Positions 16,163 to 25,254 of a stretch of 64,000 nucleotides of DNA are shown here, piece after piece (positions within the stretch are counted from its first letter, which is position 1; the number at the start of each line of letters is the position of its first letter). The stretch spans positions 2,046,001-2,110,000 of the forward strand of contig NZ_CP066784.1 of NCBI RefSeq assembly GCF_028751195.1. Direction: 5' to 3'. The position numbers and the translations under genes were made by a program. Under the pieces are notes generated by a model. It was not told the origin of the DNA. It saw only the letters and a list, made by a program, of their open reading frames with translations, and searched no databases. The stretch comes from Alicyclobacillus sp. ALC3 (GTDB lineage Bacteria > Bacillota > Bacilli > Alicyclobacillales > Alicyclobacillaceae).

Positions 16163-16454
16163 TGTAATCACTCCTTAAAGAACATTATCTTGTAATCGAC
16201 TCTTCCTGACAAATTGTCGATGGATTTCGTCACCATTCCCACACTCTGAAAACCCTCATAAAGAGGATGATTTTGGTTTTTTCTAAATTATCGCATCTTA
16301 ACATTTATTACAATCGACAGCAATACTATCTAAATCCAGGTTCAAACCGTGTTGAGCCTTTAAAATCACTATACCCGCTCCCGATAAGCGTAAACCTCAA
16401 TAGGAACTGTAGCTGTAGTCTTCGTCCAGAGTAAAGCAGATTTCCCAGCATGCT

Positions 16455-17282
16455 TTACTCTTCTCTCAGTCCCGACCTTCCGTACTGCCCATGTCCCATT
16501 CTCGTCGTTTCCCGTTGCACGTCCCTTTTGCTCACCGTCAAGTATCCCACGAAGATCACGATAAGCACGGTCAATATGCCCCCAACCATCCCATCACCAT
16601 ATCCCAGACCCGTGATACTCTTCGGCTTTCCAAGCCAGTCCGCGAATGAAGCCCCAAGGGGTCGGGTCATAACGTAGGCAAACCAGAATGCAAAGATGGG
16701 GTTAAGGCGAAATAGAAAGTAGCCAATGCCTGGGAGGAGGAACAACACGATGAACAGAATCCCTGACGGCAAGTAGCCCAGATGTAACGTCATCGCGGTC
16801 ATATCCCCTGTGGCAGTTCCCATCGCGAACGTTGCCAACACAGCCGCCCAGTAGAATATCTCTCGGCGACGGGTATTGATGCTGTGGATAGACAGTGTTC
16901 CCTCCACCTTGTACCAAGTCGTGAACACCAGAGTCAAAATAATGGCAAATGCGATGGTTGAAGCATAGTAAGGTACACCCAGGACAATGTGCGTAACATC
17001 AGCAACCATCGTACCGAAAATCGCTACCATCATGACAAATAGCCAGTAAACCCACGCCACGTATTTACGGACGGAAAACTGTAGGACAAGTGCGATCACG
17101 AAGCCAATGAACCCAAGAACGACAGCAATATACGGATTGATGTGATAGACGAGATAGTCAGATGTCGATTCGCCCATGGCGGTTGTCAGCAACTTCACGA
17201 TCCAGAAGTATATCGTGATTTCTGGAACTTTCATAAAGAAGCGGTTGCCTCGACTTCTGCTGGTGGAATAGGACTGATTCAT
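16455..17282 (-). CDS. COG4705/DUF347 multi-pass membrane protein
   Basis: About 275 residues with eight or so hydrophobic helices and the paired signature of this family: KVPEITIYFWIVKLLTTAMGESTSDYL near the start and FYWAAVLATFAMGTATGDMTA in the middle. It is a conserved membrane protein; proteins of this group have been tied to manganese export in some bacteria, but I cannot assign a substrate here. The start chosen is ATG 17282 after AAGGGA. The 16200-16450 interval downstream has no evident feature. Confidence 0.8.
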   Translation of the reverse strand: MNQSYSTSRSRGNRFFMKVPEITIYFWIVKLLTTAMGESTSDYLVYHINPYIAVVLGFIGFVIALVLQFSVRKYVAWVYWLFVMMVAIFGTMVADVTHIVLGVPYYASTIAFAIILTLVFTTWYKVEGTLSIHSINTRRREIFYWAAVLATFAMGTATGDMTAMTLHLGYLPSGILFIVLFLLPGIGYFLFRLNPIFAFWFAYVMTRPLGASFADWLGKPKSITGLGYGDGMVGGILTVLIVIFVGYLTVSKRDVQRETTRMGHGQYGRSGLREE

Positions 17283-17422
17283 AGATGCATTCGTTCCCTT
17301 CTTTCGAGGCTTTACCTGTATTAAGCCTACCACATAGTCAGGACAGAACAGTGATTTACTCCCTCACATTCCCAAAACAGCGCACTTGGAGAACTGCCCT
17401 GGATCCGAAGCACCCTTCTGGT

Positions 17423-17992
17423 TCACCCCTGCTCAGACTGATTTGTTACCTTTGCCTTAAAGTAATCCCCACCTTTAAATTGAACATCGTCGGTTCCCCA
17501 GTGAATGTCTTTATCAAGTCGCTTTAATAAAGGAATGTGTTTGGAGCAGTGAATATATGCTTCCTCAACTTTAATACGAACCCACCGTTCTGCACGCGAA
17601 TCCGATACACCATCCACTTCCTGTTCGATCGTCGCCGTTCCGTTTACATGCAACCCGATACAATGCTCAAAAAAGTCAATGAAAAGTAAGCCAATATGGG
17701 GATTATCAAGGATGTTTCCTAAACTTGCATAAACGCCATTGCCTCTATATTCGGGGTAAACAATCGTCATTTCATTTAACACCTTGACGAAACCTGGATC
17801 TCCACCGCGAAACGAGGTGTCACAATTGCCACGAGCATCCGCCGTTGAGATAAATACCATTTGTTGCTTCGCAATAAAATTCACCATCTCTGGATTCAAC
17901 TTTTGGAGCATTTGATTGTCGTAGAAACCTTGCGCTCGATTTTGAGTCCCATATTGTAATTGAAGCTGTCGTTCTCCGTTTGAACCATTCAC
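17423..17992 (-). CDS. PNPOx-like FMN-binding protein
   Basis: 189 residues with the pyridoxamine-phosphate-oxidase split-barrel pattern: FIAKQQMVFISTADARGNCDTSFRGG, then GNGVYASLGNILDNPHIGLLFIDF and LHVNGTATI. Members bind FMN, F420 or heme and reduce diverse substrates. No residues reveal its substrate. GTG 17992 follows GAGGTG by seven bases. No functional link to neighbours is evident. Confidence 0.85.
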   Translation of the reverse strand: MNGSNGERQLQLQYGTQNRAQGFYDNQMLQKLNPEMVNFIAKQQMVFISTADARGNCDTSFRGGDPGFVKVLNEMTIVYPEYRGNGVYASLGNILDNPHIGLLFIDFFEHCIGLHVNGTATIEQEVDGVSDSRAERWVRIKVEEAYIHCSKHIPLLKRLDKDIHWGTDDVQFKGGDYFKAKVTNQSEQG

Positions 17993-18511
17993 ACTTTGTC
18001 ACCTCAACTACATTGTGACGATTTGTGGACGTGTAATCCAGCGAGGATTCACGGTAGCCCTCCCCCCTATCCCCAATTTCAAATCCAACCCATGAGTTCT
18101 GAAATCAAATTTAGCTTCCTGTACTATGTAGTCGTCAAATCAAATTGGTTTCTGACTCACTCCCCCCTCAACCCTGCCTCTTCCCTTGCCCCACAAGGAT
18201 TTTCCCGCCTTCGCCCTCACTCCCTTCCATATTCTACCGTCAAATTCGATCTACAGTGGATCACGCCTTTTTTCACCCGTTTTTCTCCGTGATTTTTCCA
18301 GATTCATCGATTTTGCGTAAAAAGAAGTTGGTCGCTGGCGCGAAGGGAAAAGCAGGGCTGGAGGGTTGAGGGAGAGCAGATTTGGTCGTGTATTTTTTCT
18401 CATTTTTGATCGGGCATGGTCGAGGAATCCTTGTTATATCGGGCTTTTTCGCGTCTTATTTCCTTCGGTTTTGTCTTACCCTTGCCCCAAAACGCCTCGT
18501 CCCTGCAACAC
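17993..18511. other. Gene-free interval with a long-range inverted repeat
   Basis: No gene. CTCCCCCCTCAACCCTG at about 18160-18176 and its imperfect complement around 18352-18374 (GAGGGTTGAGGGAG core) form an inverted repeat about 190 bases apart, possibly termini of a small non-coding element. No remnant of tnsB could be read here. Confidence 0.45.
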
Positions 18512-18555
18512 AAAAACACGGGCGAATTCAGGCTTTTGACCCGAATCCACCCGTG
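18512..18555 (-). terminator. Terminator after tnsA
   Basis: On the minus strand CACGGG and inner GGATTCGGG pair with CCTGAATTC and CCCGTG, followed by TTTTTG. The strong hairpin 20 bases after the tnsA stop shows that tnsA ends its transcript here rather than continuing into tnsB. Confidence 0.75.
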
Positions 18556-18574
18556 CTGTAGGAACCAACTTATT

Positions 18575-19231
18575 TTACTCAGGGTCGAACTTATTTTGCT
18601 GGAGTAGAAATTCGTTTTGCGAACACACTAGCAGAGGGTCATATTGCGGGATGAAACTCTGGGATAACTCAGTTATGGAAGCGCGTCCAATGAATCGAAG
18701 TTTGGATATGATTTGGGGGGCGTAGCTTTCAAACCACCTCCGCTTCTTGGTGAATCCGGCGAGTAGATCTATATTCCTGGAGACAACTTTCGGTAGTGAC
18801 TTCGGGTAAATGACAGTGTAGTTCCACCCATGTGATGTTGCGTACCTTTCACAAGCCTTATCGATGATTTTTAGCTTTGCCTCTGAGTCATCCGGAGATT
18901 CTTTGGTCTGATAGAGGTGAGGAATGGAGCCTTCCCGAAAAACGAGGACATCAGGTACATGCGTCCAGCTTTTCAGGTTTCCGAAATCATCAGTGTACGG
19001 TACGTGAATGCGCACTGGTTGGACGTAGTAGCGAACTGTGTCCCTTTCTAGTTCGAGTAGTGAATAAAACGCCCACTCTGTCAACGACTCGTATTCCGCA
19101 ACGACATTCATCTTGTGACTGTGAAATGCTCCAATCACATGAGGCCGTTGTTTACTGTCCCTGTTATCCACTTTCCTTTTCGGCGCAAATTCAACATCTT
19201 CTTTTTCCCATGCCTTTCCGATCCAGTGCAT
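18575..19231 (-). CDS. tnsA: TnsA-like Tn7-family transposase endonuclease subunit
   Basis: 218 residues with the TnsA catalytic core: EYESLTEWAFYSLLELERDTV (acidic residue), YYVQPVRI, THVPDVLVFREG (catalytic Asp) and LYQTKES (Gln-x-Lys), a restriction-enzyme fold that cuts the 5' strand at Tn7 ends. The C-terminal TnsC-interaction region is short compared with Tn7 TnsA (273 residues). GAGGAGG precedes ATG 19231. The gene starts 276 bp beyond the glmS stop and is transcribed away from glmS, exactly the place and orientation of tnsA in Tn7 inserted at attTn7. No tnsB, tnsC or tnsD follows, and a terminator closes the gene, so it is an isolated relic or a helper for other elements. Confidence 0.85.
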   Translation of the reverse strand: MHWIGKAWEKEDVEFAPKRKVDNRDSKQRPHVIGAFHSHKMNVVAEYESLTEWAFYSLLELERDTVRYYVQPVRIHVPYTDDFGNLKSWTHVPDVLVFREGSIPHLYQTKESPDDSEAKLKIIDKACERYATSHGWNYTVIYPKSLPKVVSRNIDLLAGFTKKRRWFESYAPQIISKLRFIGRASITELSQSFIPQYDPLLVCSQNEFLLQQNKFDPE

Positions 19232-19262
19232 GGCGGGCCTCCTCGCGGATTCACGGCACGTC

Positions 19263-19476
19263 TTATGCCATTTGTTGAGATTCGATCTGCTTGAACTTCA
19301 GTATACTGTGTGTTACCACGAGGAATATTATACCTTTTCCGAAAATTTTCGTTCGAGTATATAAAAATCCCGCCATGGCAAGGATTATACCATAGCGGGA
19401 GCCAAAACGAAGTGTCATTTGCAGTTACGCGCGAGTGGCAAAGTTAAATATTTTTTGTGCCATTTGAAGCTATAAC
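19263..19476. repeat. Three 22-bp repeats between tnsA and glmS (candidate TnsB sites)
   Basis: Copies at 19263-19284, 19410-19431 and 19455-19476 share TTRTGYCATTTG followed by AG-like and TA-rich bases. Two are 45 bases apart and next to the glmS stop. Directly repeated 22-mers in a Tn7 right end bind TnsB. The spacing is looser than in Tn7, so the identification is tentative. Confidence 0.5.
19363..19399 (-). terminator. glmS terminator
   Basis: On the minus strand CCCGCTATGG and CCATGGCGGG (one mismatch) enclose an 11-base loop and are followed by ATTTTTAT. A strong rho-independent terminator 108 bases after the glmS stop. Confidence 0.85.
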
Positions 19477-19506
19477 TCATAGTAATCAAAAATCATTGTT
19501 CACACG

Positions 19507-21336
19507 TTACTCCACCGTCACGCTCTTCGCCAAGTTGCGTGGTTTGTCGACATCACTTCCACGCGCCACTGCCGCGTAGTACGCCAACAACTGAAGTGGA
19601 ATCACGGCAGCGAGAGGTGCCAAGAGCGGCAGCGTCTGTGGCAGGTAGATCACCTGATCTACAGACTTCTGCAGGTCCTCATCGCCTGCCCACGTCATGC
19701 CCATGACGAACGCACCTCGCGCCGTCACTTCTTTGATGTTGCTGATGGTTTTGTCATAGAGCGCAGTCTGAGTCGCGAGGGCAATCACCGGAACACCCTC
19801 GGTAATCAGCGCGAGTGTGCCGTGCTTCAGTTCCCCCGCCGCGTAAGCTTCTGCGTGGATGTAGGAAATCTCCTTCAGCTTCAGCGAACCTTCCAATGCG
19901 ACTGCAAAATCGAGCCCACGCCCGATAAAAAATGTGTCATTTACGTGTGCCCAGTCCTGAGCAAACTTCTCAATCTGTGGAGCTGTGTCAAGCACTTGGT
20001 CGGCGACCTGCGGCAGGCCATCAATGCCCTTCAGCACGGCGTGAAGGTCGTCGACACTGATGCGGTTGCGTGCCACTGCAAAGTGTAGAGCTAACAGGTA
20101 CAGCACCACCAACTGCGTGGTGTAGGCCTTGGTCGACGCCACCGCAATTTCCGGACCCGCCTGCGTGACGAGCACATCGTCAGCCTCACGAGCTGCTGAA
20201 CTACCGACGACGTTTGTGATTGCAAGCACCCGCCGACCGCGTCGCTTCGCCTCACGCAGGGCCGCCAAGGTATCTGCGGTCTCACCGGACTGGCTGATCA
20301 CGACAACCAGCGTGTTGTCGGTTTGAATTGGCTCGCGGTACCGGTACTCGGATGCGATGTCCACCTCAACCGGGATTCCCGCCAACTCTTCAAGAACCGC
20401 CTTGCCAACCAGTCCCGCGTGCCACGCGGTCCCACAGGCAACGACGTGAATACGGTCTACCTGTTCTGCGTAACCCGCCGGCCACTTCAATTCTGTGAGC
20501 GTGACCAACTTTAAGTCCTCAGACACCCGCCCAATCAGTGTGTCACGGATAGCTTTTGGCTGTTCGTGAATCTCTTTGAGCATAAAGTGATCGTACCCGC
20601 CACGCTCTGCTGCAACAGCATCCCATGTGACTTTGTAGACTTCTTTCTGCACCGGTTCGCCGTCAATCGTAAAGCACGTCACGTGACTGGTATCGAGTAC
20701 TGCCATTTCTCCGTCTTCCAGAACGTAGATGTCGCGCGTGTACTCGAGAATCGCAGGAATATCGGATGCGACAAAGTTCTCGCCTTGCCCGAGCCCGACG
20801 ATGAGTGGGCTTGACTTGCGCATGGCAATGATGGTGCCTGGCGCATCTTTTGTAATGGCAACAAGCGCGTACGCCCCGTGCAGGCGCTTGCCGACTTGAA
20901 CCATTGTTTGAATGAAGTCACCGTTGTATAGTTCCTCAATCAGGTGTACGACGACTTCCGTATCTGTTTCCGATTTGAACTGGTGGCCCTTCGCTGTCAA
21001 CTCTTCGCGAAGTGCTAGGTAATTCTCGACGATGCCATTGTGCACAATTGCAAAACGGCCACTGCAGTCCTGGTGCGGATGCGCATTTTCATCTGACGGA
21101 CGGCCGTGTGTCGCCCAACGCGTGTGTCCGATGCCAATACTTCCCTGTACAGGTTCTGTGCTGAGCCTCTCCTCAAGCGCAGACAGCCGACCGACGGCTT
21201 TGACGACATGCAGTTGCTTGTCGTCGATCGTCGCGATCCCAGATGAATCATAGCCGCGGTACTCCAATTTTCTCAGTCCGCCGACAACAACTTCCGACAC
21301 GTTCCGTGGTCCAACGTACCCAACGATTCCACACAT
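19507..21336 (-). CDS. glmS: Glutamine-fructose-6-phosphate aminotransferase
   Basis: 609 residues, full length. Makes glucosamine-6-phosphate from fructose-6-phosphate and glutamine, the first step to UDP-GlcNAc. The N-terminal Ntn glutaminase begins MCGIVGYVG with catalytic Cys2 and has GHTRWATHG. Two SIS sugar-isomerase domains follow (SQSGETADT; GRG...EGSLKLKEISYIHAEAYAAGELKHG), ending DKPRNLAKSVTVE as in all GlmS. The 3' end is the Tn7 attachment target. A glmS ribozyme lies in the leader. Confidence 0.98.
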   Translation of the reverse strand: MCGIVGYVGPRNVSEVVVGGLRKLEYRGYDSSGIATIDDKQLHVVKAVGRLSALEERLSTEPVQGSIGIGHTRWATHGRPSDENAHPHQDCSGRFAIVHNGIVENYLALREELTAKGHQFKSETDTEVVVHLIEELYNGDFIQTMVQVGKRLHGAYALVAITKDAPGTIIAMRKSSPLIVGLGQGENFVASDIPAILEYTRDIYVLEDGEMAVLDTSHVTCFTIDGEPVQKEVYKVTWDAVAAERGGYDHFMLKEIHEQPKAIRDTLIGRVSEDLKLVTLTELKWPAGYAEQVDRIHVVACGTAWHAGLVGKAVLEELAGIPVEVDIASEYRYREPIQTDNTLVVVISQSGETADTLAALREAKRRGRRVLAITNVVGSSAAREADDVLVTQAGPEIAVASTKAYTTQLVVLYLLALHFAVARNRISVDDLHAVLKGIDGLPQVADQVLDTAPQIEKFAQDWAHVNDTFFIGRGLDFAVALEGSLKLKEISYIHAEAYAAGELKHGTLALITEGVPVIALATQTALYDKTISNIKEVTARGAFVMGMTWAGDEDLQKSVDQVIYLPQTLPLLAPLAAVIPLQLLAYYAAVARGSDVDKPRNLAKSVTVE

Positions 21337-21384
21337 GAACGGTATCGTTCCTCCTTGGTTGACCTACTCACTCTTGTGCCATGA

Positions 21385-21525
21385 GTCACCTCATGGTTTT
21401 CGAGCCCTGTTTGCGGCGCGGTCCACGCCGGGAGGCACCCGCCGAATGGTTCGCCTACCTCCTCCGCGTCAACTGACGAGGGTCAGGAACATTCCACTGC
21501 CCTGTAATCAGTCCTGGCGCTACCT
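21385..21525 (-). ncRNA. glmS ribozyme/riboswitch
   Basis: The minus strand reads AGCGCCAGGACTG at 21521 downward, then CAGTTGACGCGGAGG and TTCGGCGGGTGCCTCCCGG, the conserved core of the glucosamine-6-phosphate-activated self-cleaving ribozyme. Cleavage is expected 5' of the G at about 21520. Binding of the product of GlmS leads to cleavage and mRNA decay, giving feedback control. GGAGG and the glmS ATG follow. Confidence 0.93.
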
Positions 21526-21704
21526 GTGTCGTCGAGTGGAAGATTCACAGCGACACCCTTGCTCGGTCGTCAGGTCGCACACCGAACGCGACTCCGGCAT
21601 TTTACGCATTGTGATGTCGAAGTGAAACCTGTCCGGTTGACTTCCCTCACTCTAGGCTGCTAACCCGTCATCAGCCAGCAACACCTCCTCTCCTGCTCCG
21701 ACTG

Positions 21705-23045
21705 TCAGTTGCCAAGTTCGTCCTTGATAACCCTGGCCATCTCTTCGACGCAAGTGCGCAGCAGCACCTCATCAGGTCCCTCGGCCATTACGCGCACAAT
21801 CGACTCGGTGCCTGACTCGCGCACAAGGACGCGTCCTTGACTGCCGAGTTGCTGTTCACAGGCGTCCATGACCGTGAGAATTGCTGGGTTGTCTCGCCAC
21901 GCCCGCTTGTCTCGCACACGGATGTTCTCCAGCAACTGCGGATATCTCGTCATGACTTTCGCCAGTTGACTGAGCGGTGCTTGTTTCTGCACCATCGTAT
22001 GCACTAATTGCAACGCTGTGAGGACCCCGTCCCCAGTGGTCGAATGATTGAGGAAAATGACATGTCCTGACTGCTCACCACCGAGCACGTAGTGCCCCGC
22101 GCGCATCGTTTCCATCACATAGCGATCTCCGACAGCTGTTCGCTCTACTGAAATGCCGCGGTCGGCCATCGCTTTGACAAAGCCAAGGTTACTCATCACA
22201 GTTGCTACTACCGTGTCGTTCGCTAGTAGTCCTCGCTCATGCATGTGCAAAGCGCTGATTGCGAGGATATAGTCGCCGTCGACGACCTGCCCGGTCTCAT
22301 CGACCGCGATTAGCCGATCGGCATCCCCGTCAAACGCAAGGCCCACATCGGCTCCGTACTCGAGCACCGCGCGCTGAACGACGTGTGGGTAGGTCGAACC
22401 ACAACCGACATTGATGTTAGTACCGTCGGGCTGGTCGTTCACCACTGTGACCTTGGCTCCAAGCGCACGGAACACGTGTGGAGCAATATGATAAGCCGCT
22501 CCATTTGCACAGTCGAGGATGACGTGCAAACCTTCGAATGAAGAAGTGACCGTGCTCTGCAAAAATCTCTGGTAGGCGGCAACTCCAGGTTCCTCGTACA
22601 CACGCCCAACCTTCACGCCCTCTGGGCGAGGCAAGGTATCATCCGCCTCGGTCAGCAGTCGCTCGAATTCCATCTCCACTTCGTCTAGCAATTTGAACCC
22701 GTCTCCGCCAAAGAACTTGATCCCGTTGTCTTCCACGGGATTGTGCGAAGCCGAAATCATTACGCCAGCGTCTGCGTGTAGCAGTCGCGTAACATACGCT
22801 ACGCCAGGCGTACTGATGATTCCGAGGCGCAGTACATCCACACCCATCGACAAGATGCCGCTGATTAGGGCACTCTCGAGCATATCGCCAGAGATTCGGG
22901 TGTCTTTGCCAATCACAAAGCGCGCCCCTGCTTGATGGTCCGTCAGCAGATACGCGCCAATTCGTCCTAAACGAAACGCCAACTCCGGCGTCAAGTCGCG
23001 ATTTGCGACACCACGGACGCCGTCGGTTCCAAACAATCGAGACAA
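21705..23045 (-). CDS. glmM: Phosphoglucosamine mutase
   Basis: About 446 residues. Converts glucosamine-6-phosphate to the 1-phosphate. FGTDGVRG at the start, the phosphoserine loop ISASHNP, the Mg-binding DGDADR and the substrate loop GEQSGH are all present. I prefer TTG 23045 (MSRLFGTDG), ten bases after AAGGAG, to GTG 23054, which is only two bases from it. It sits downstream of cdaR and upstream of glmS as in Bacillus. Confidence 0.97.
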   Translation of the reverse strand: MSRLFGTDGVRGVANRDLTPELAFRLGRIGAYLLTDHQAGARFVIGKDTRISGDMLESALISGILSMGVDVLRLGIISTPGVAYVTRLLHADAGVMISASHNPVEDNGIKFFGGDGFKLLDEVEMEFERLLTEADDTLPRPEGVKVGRVYEEPGVAAYQRFLQSTVTSSFEGLHVILDCANGAAYHIAPHVFRALGAKVTVVNDQPDGTNINVGCGSTYPHVVQRAVLEYGADVGLAFDGDADRLIAVDETGQVVDGDYILAISALHMHERGLLANDTVVATVMSNLGFVKAMADRGISVERTAVGDRYVMETMRAGHYVLGGEQSGHVIFLNHSTTGDGVLTALQLVHTMVQKQAPLSQLAKVMTRYPQLLENIRVRDKRAWRDNPAILTVMDACEQQLGSQGRVLVRESGTESIVRVMAEGPDEVLLRTCVEEMARVIKDELGN

Positions 23046-23129
23046 GAGACGCACGCTCCTTCAGAAATCCTCACTCATTCTGCCACAGAGAACCGGATCA
23101 GACAATGGCGTAAAATCACAGCTAACGAC

Positions 23130-24362
23130 TTAATGTGCCGCCCCAGACACGGTCACTGTCGCGGTGCGCTGCGAGAGTTGGGTGACTTGAACCCACGCGG
23201 GGACGAGCACTTGGATTGTTGCACTGGTGCTGCTATTGGCAAGTGTCGATGCATCAATATACACCGTAAAGCTGCTCGCGGTGAGCGCGCTAACGACCGA
23301 CTGTGGGCCTGAGACAGTCAGGTTCACAGTGTGAGTCGACGCAAGTTTGACTGTCTCTCCTGTGGAAGCGTGCTGGATTTGGATTGGAACGCCTGTAAAC
23401 GTGCGCGACAAACTCTTTTCGACCCTCACTGTCACTGCAACTGAAGACGGCGATGCATTCTGCACTCCATTTTGGAGCGGAACTGGCACTTGTAAAGTGC
23501 GGGTCGACTGAAGACCTGTGACATCTACCGGAAGTTGAATCTGAAGCGGCCCGCCGTTCGGCTGCGTTGGGATGGTCCCGGTCACTTGCACGGTCCCCGG
23601 TTTCACCTGTAACCCAGCGATTGCGTACCCCCCTGCCGGGAGGCCAACGACTTCTGGCTGAATCTGCGCCGACTCCGCGGGCGTGTTGACAGGCACAGTC
23701 ACCGTGCAGTTCACAGGCGACGTCGTGACGTTTGGCACTGGGTTCCCCTTGGCGTCGACCGGGATCAAGTTTGCAATGTGCGTTACCGTCTGTTTTGCAC
23801 TAGCGACCGACACGTTGGCAATGACACGCTGGACACGCGCCACATCCGCCTGTGCACCGCTGACTTGTACCGCAGCTACGTCGGTGCTCGCCTGTCCGAG
23901 CGAATAGCCACTCTGGGGACTGCCTTGTACGTCTACTGTCACGTTGAACGAGCGGGTAACCGAAGGAGCTAACGTAACGGTCACCAAGGACGGTTGCACA
24001 GAAAAGCTGCTGCTGTGCAGTGCCGGCATATTCAGGGCAGCGACGTGTATCTGATGTGTGCCTGCGGTCAGTCCGCGGGCATCTGCAACCAAAGTCACAC
24101 CAAGCATCTTTGCAGGCAATCCCGGCAAATCTTGCACACTGGCGTTGACCACCACGGCGCCACGGCTCGGCTCTACGGATGTAACCACGAAACCGTGCGG
24201 CACTTCGACTTGTATCGCCTTGGGAAACTGCTGCGAGATGCCGATGCCATTCGTCACCCCTGTTGCGCCGCTATTCGGCGCGTGAACTCCGAGCCACAGG
24301 GCAACAGCAAGAATAATTGCGATTACTCGCAACATCGTGTTGTTCATCAGCAGCCGGTCCAT
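23130..24362 (-). CDS. cdaR: YbbR-domain regulator of CdaA
   Basis: 410 residues: one N-terminal membrane helix (MLRVIAIILAVALWLGVHA) then four YbbR beta-domains outside the membrane, recognisable by repeated valine/threonine-rich strands with G(S)P or GV turns. CdaR binds and tunes the diadenylate cyclase CdaA. The ATG is one base after the cdaA stop, so the two are coupled. Confidence 0.93.
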   Translation of the reverse strand: MDRLLMNNTMLRVIAIILAVALWLGVHAPNSGATGVTNGIGISQQFPKAIQVEVPHGFVVTSVEPSRGAVVVNASVQDLPGLPAKMLGVTLVADARGLTAGTHQIHVAALNMPALHSSSFSVQPSLVTVTLAPSVTRSFNVTVDVQGSPQSGYSLGQASTDVAAVQVSGAQADVARVQRVIANVSVASAKQTVTHIANLIPVDAKGNPVPNVTTSPVNCTVTVPVNTPAESAQIQPEVVGLPAGGYAIAGLQVKPGTVQVTGTIPTQPNGGPLQIQLPVDVTGLQSTRTLQVPVPLQNGVQNASPSSVAVTVRVEKSLSRTFTGVPIQIQHASTGETVKLASTHTVNLTVSGPQSVVSALTASSFTVYIDASTLANSSTSATIQVLVPAWVQVTQLSQRTATVTVSGAAH

Positions 24363-24363
24363 G

Positions 24364-25182
24364 TCAGGATTCCGCCTTTCGTTTGAACCACGACACCGGT
24401 TTCGATTCAGGGGAAACCAACAGGTTCTGTAGTTGCTCGGTCAGGGCGCTTTCGCTTAAGTTGCGGGTTAACACGCCGTCTACCGCAACGGAAACTTGTC
24501 CTGTTTCTTCGGACACGACGACGACGACAGCGTCAGATTGTTCGGTCAGACCGATCGCAGCTCTGTGCCGAGTGCCGAGCTTCTTGTCCAAATCACGGTC
24601 ATCGGTCAGCGGCAGAAAACACCCTGCAGCGACCAATCGGCTGCCACGGATGACTACAGCTCCGTCATGTAGAGGCGTGTTCGGGATAAACGTGTTGATC
24701 AGCAGTTCCGAACTCGCCACGGCTTCGATCAGTGTGCCAGTCTCGGTGTATTCCGTGAGGCCGGTCCGACGCTCCATCGCGACGAGCGCCCCAATTCGAT
24801 TTTTGGACAACACCTGTGTAGCCTTCACGACTTCAGAAATGACGTGACGCATGTCCTCGGCAGATGCGTTTCCGAGAGAAAATCGAAAGAATCCGCCACG
24901 TCCGAGTTGATCAAGCGCACGGCGCAGTTCAGGTTGAAATACGACCGGGATGGCGATGAACCCAATCGTGATGATTTTATTAAGCAGCCAACTGAGCGCC
25001 TGTAAGTGCAGCACGCTGCTGATGGCCGTGGCGATGAGGATCACGATGACGCCTTTGAGCAGCTGTACCGCGCGGGTACCGCGAATCAGCACCAGGAAGC
25101 GGTAAAGGACAAAGGCGACAATCAGGATGTCGATGATGTCAAGTACAGTAAACTTGCGCAAGACTTCCAGCCACAACGCCAT
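24364..25182 (-). CDS. cdaA: Diadenylate cyclase CdaA
   Basis: About 272 residues. Three membrane helices (DIIDILIVAFVLYRFLVLI, VIVILIATAISSVL, IITIGFIAIPVVF), then FQPELRRALDQLGRGG and a DAC domain with the catalytic DGA (TPLHDGAVVI) and RHR (GTRHRAAIGL) motifs. It makes c-di-AMP, the essential osmotic and cell-wall messenger of Bacillota. I prefer ATG 25182 (MALWLEVL) by comparison with Bacillus; TTG 25206 is possible. It heads the cdaA-cdaR-glmM-glmS operon. Confidence 0.95.
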   Translation of the reverse strand: MALWLEVLRKFTVLDIIDILIVAFVLYRFLVLIRGTRAVQLLKGVIVILIATAISSVLHLQALSWLLNKIITIGFIAIPVVFQPELRRALDQLGRGGFFRFSLGNASAEDMRHVISEVVKATQVLSKNRIGALVAMERRTGLTEYTETGTLIEAVASSELLINTFIPNTPLHDGAVVIRGSRLVAAGCFLPLTDDRDLDKKLGTRHRAAIGLTEQSDAVVVVVSEETGQVSVAVDGVLTRNLSESALTEQLQNLLVSPESKPVSWFKRKAES

Positions 25183-25254
25183 TTCTTTGCCACCCATCCT
25201 GGACAACGCTGGCCCTTTCGCTTCCTTCCATTGTTTCGCACTCGCATAACTGAG

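Noticed and set aside
18080..18574. Possible tnsB remnant after tnsA
   Set aside because: Minus-strand reading gives only short frames with stops and no DDE-transposase motifs, and a terminator closes tnsA.
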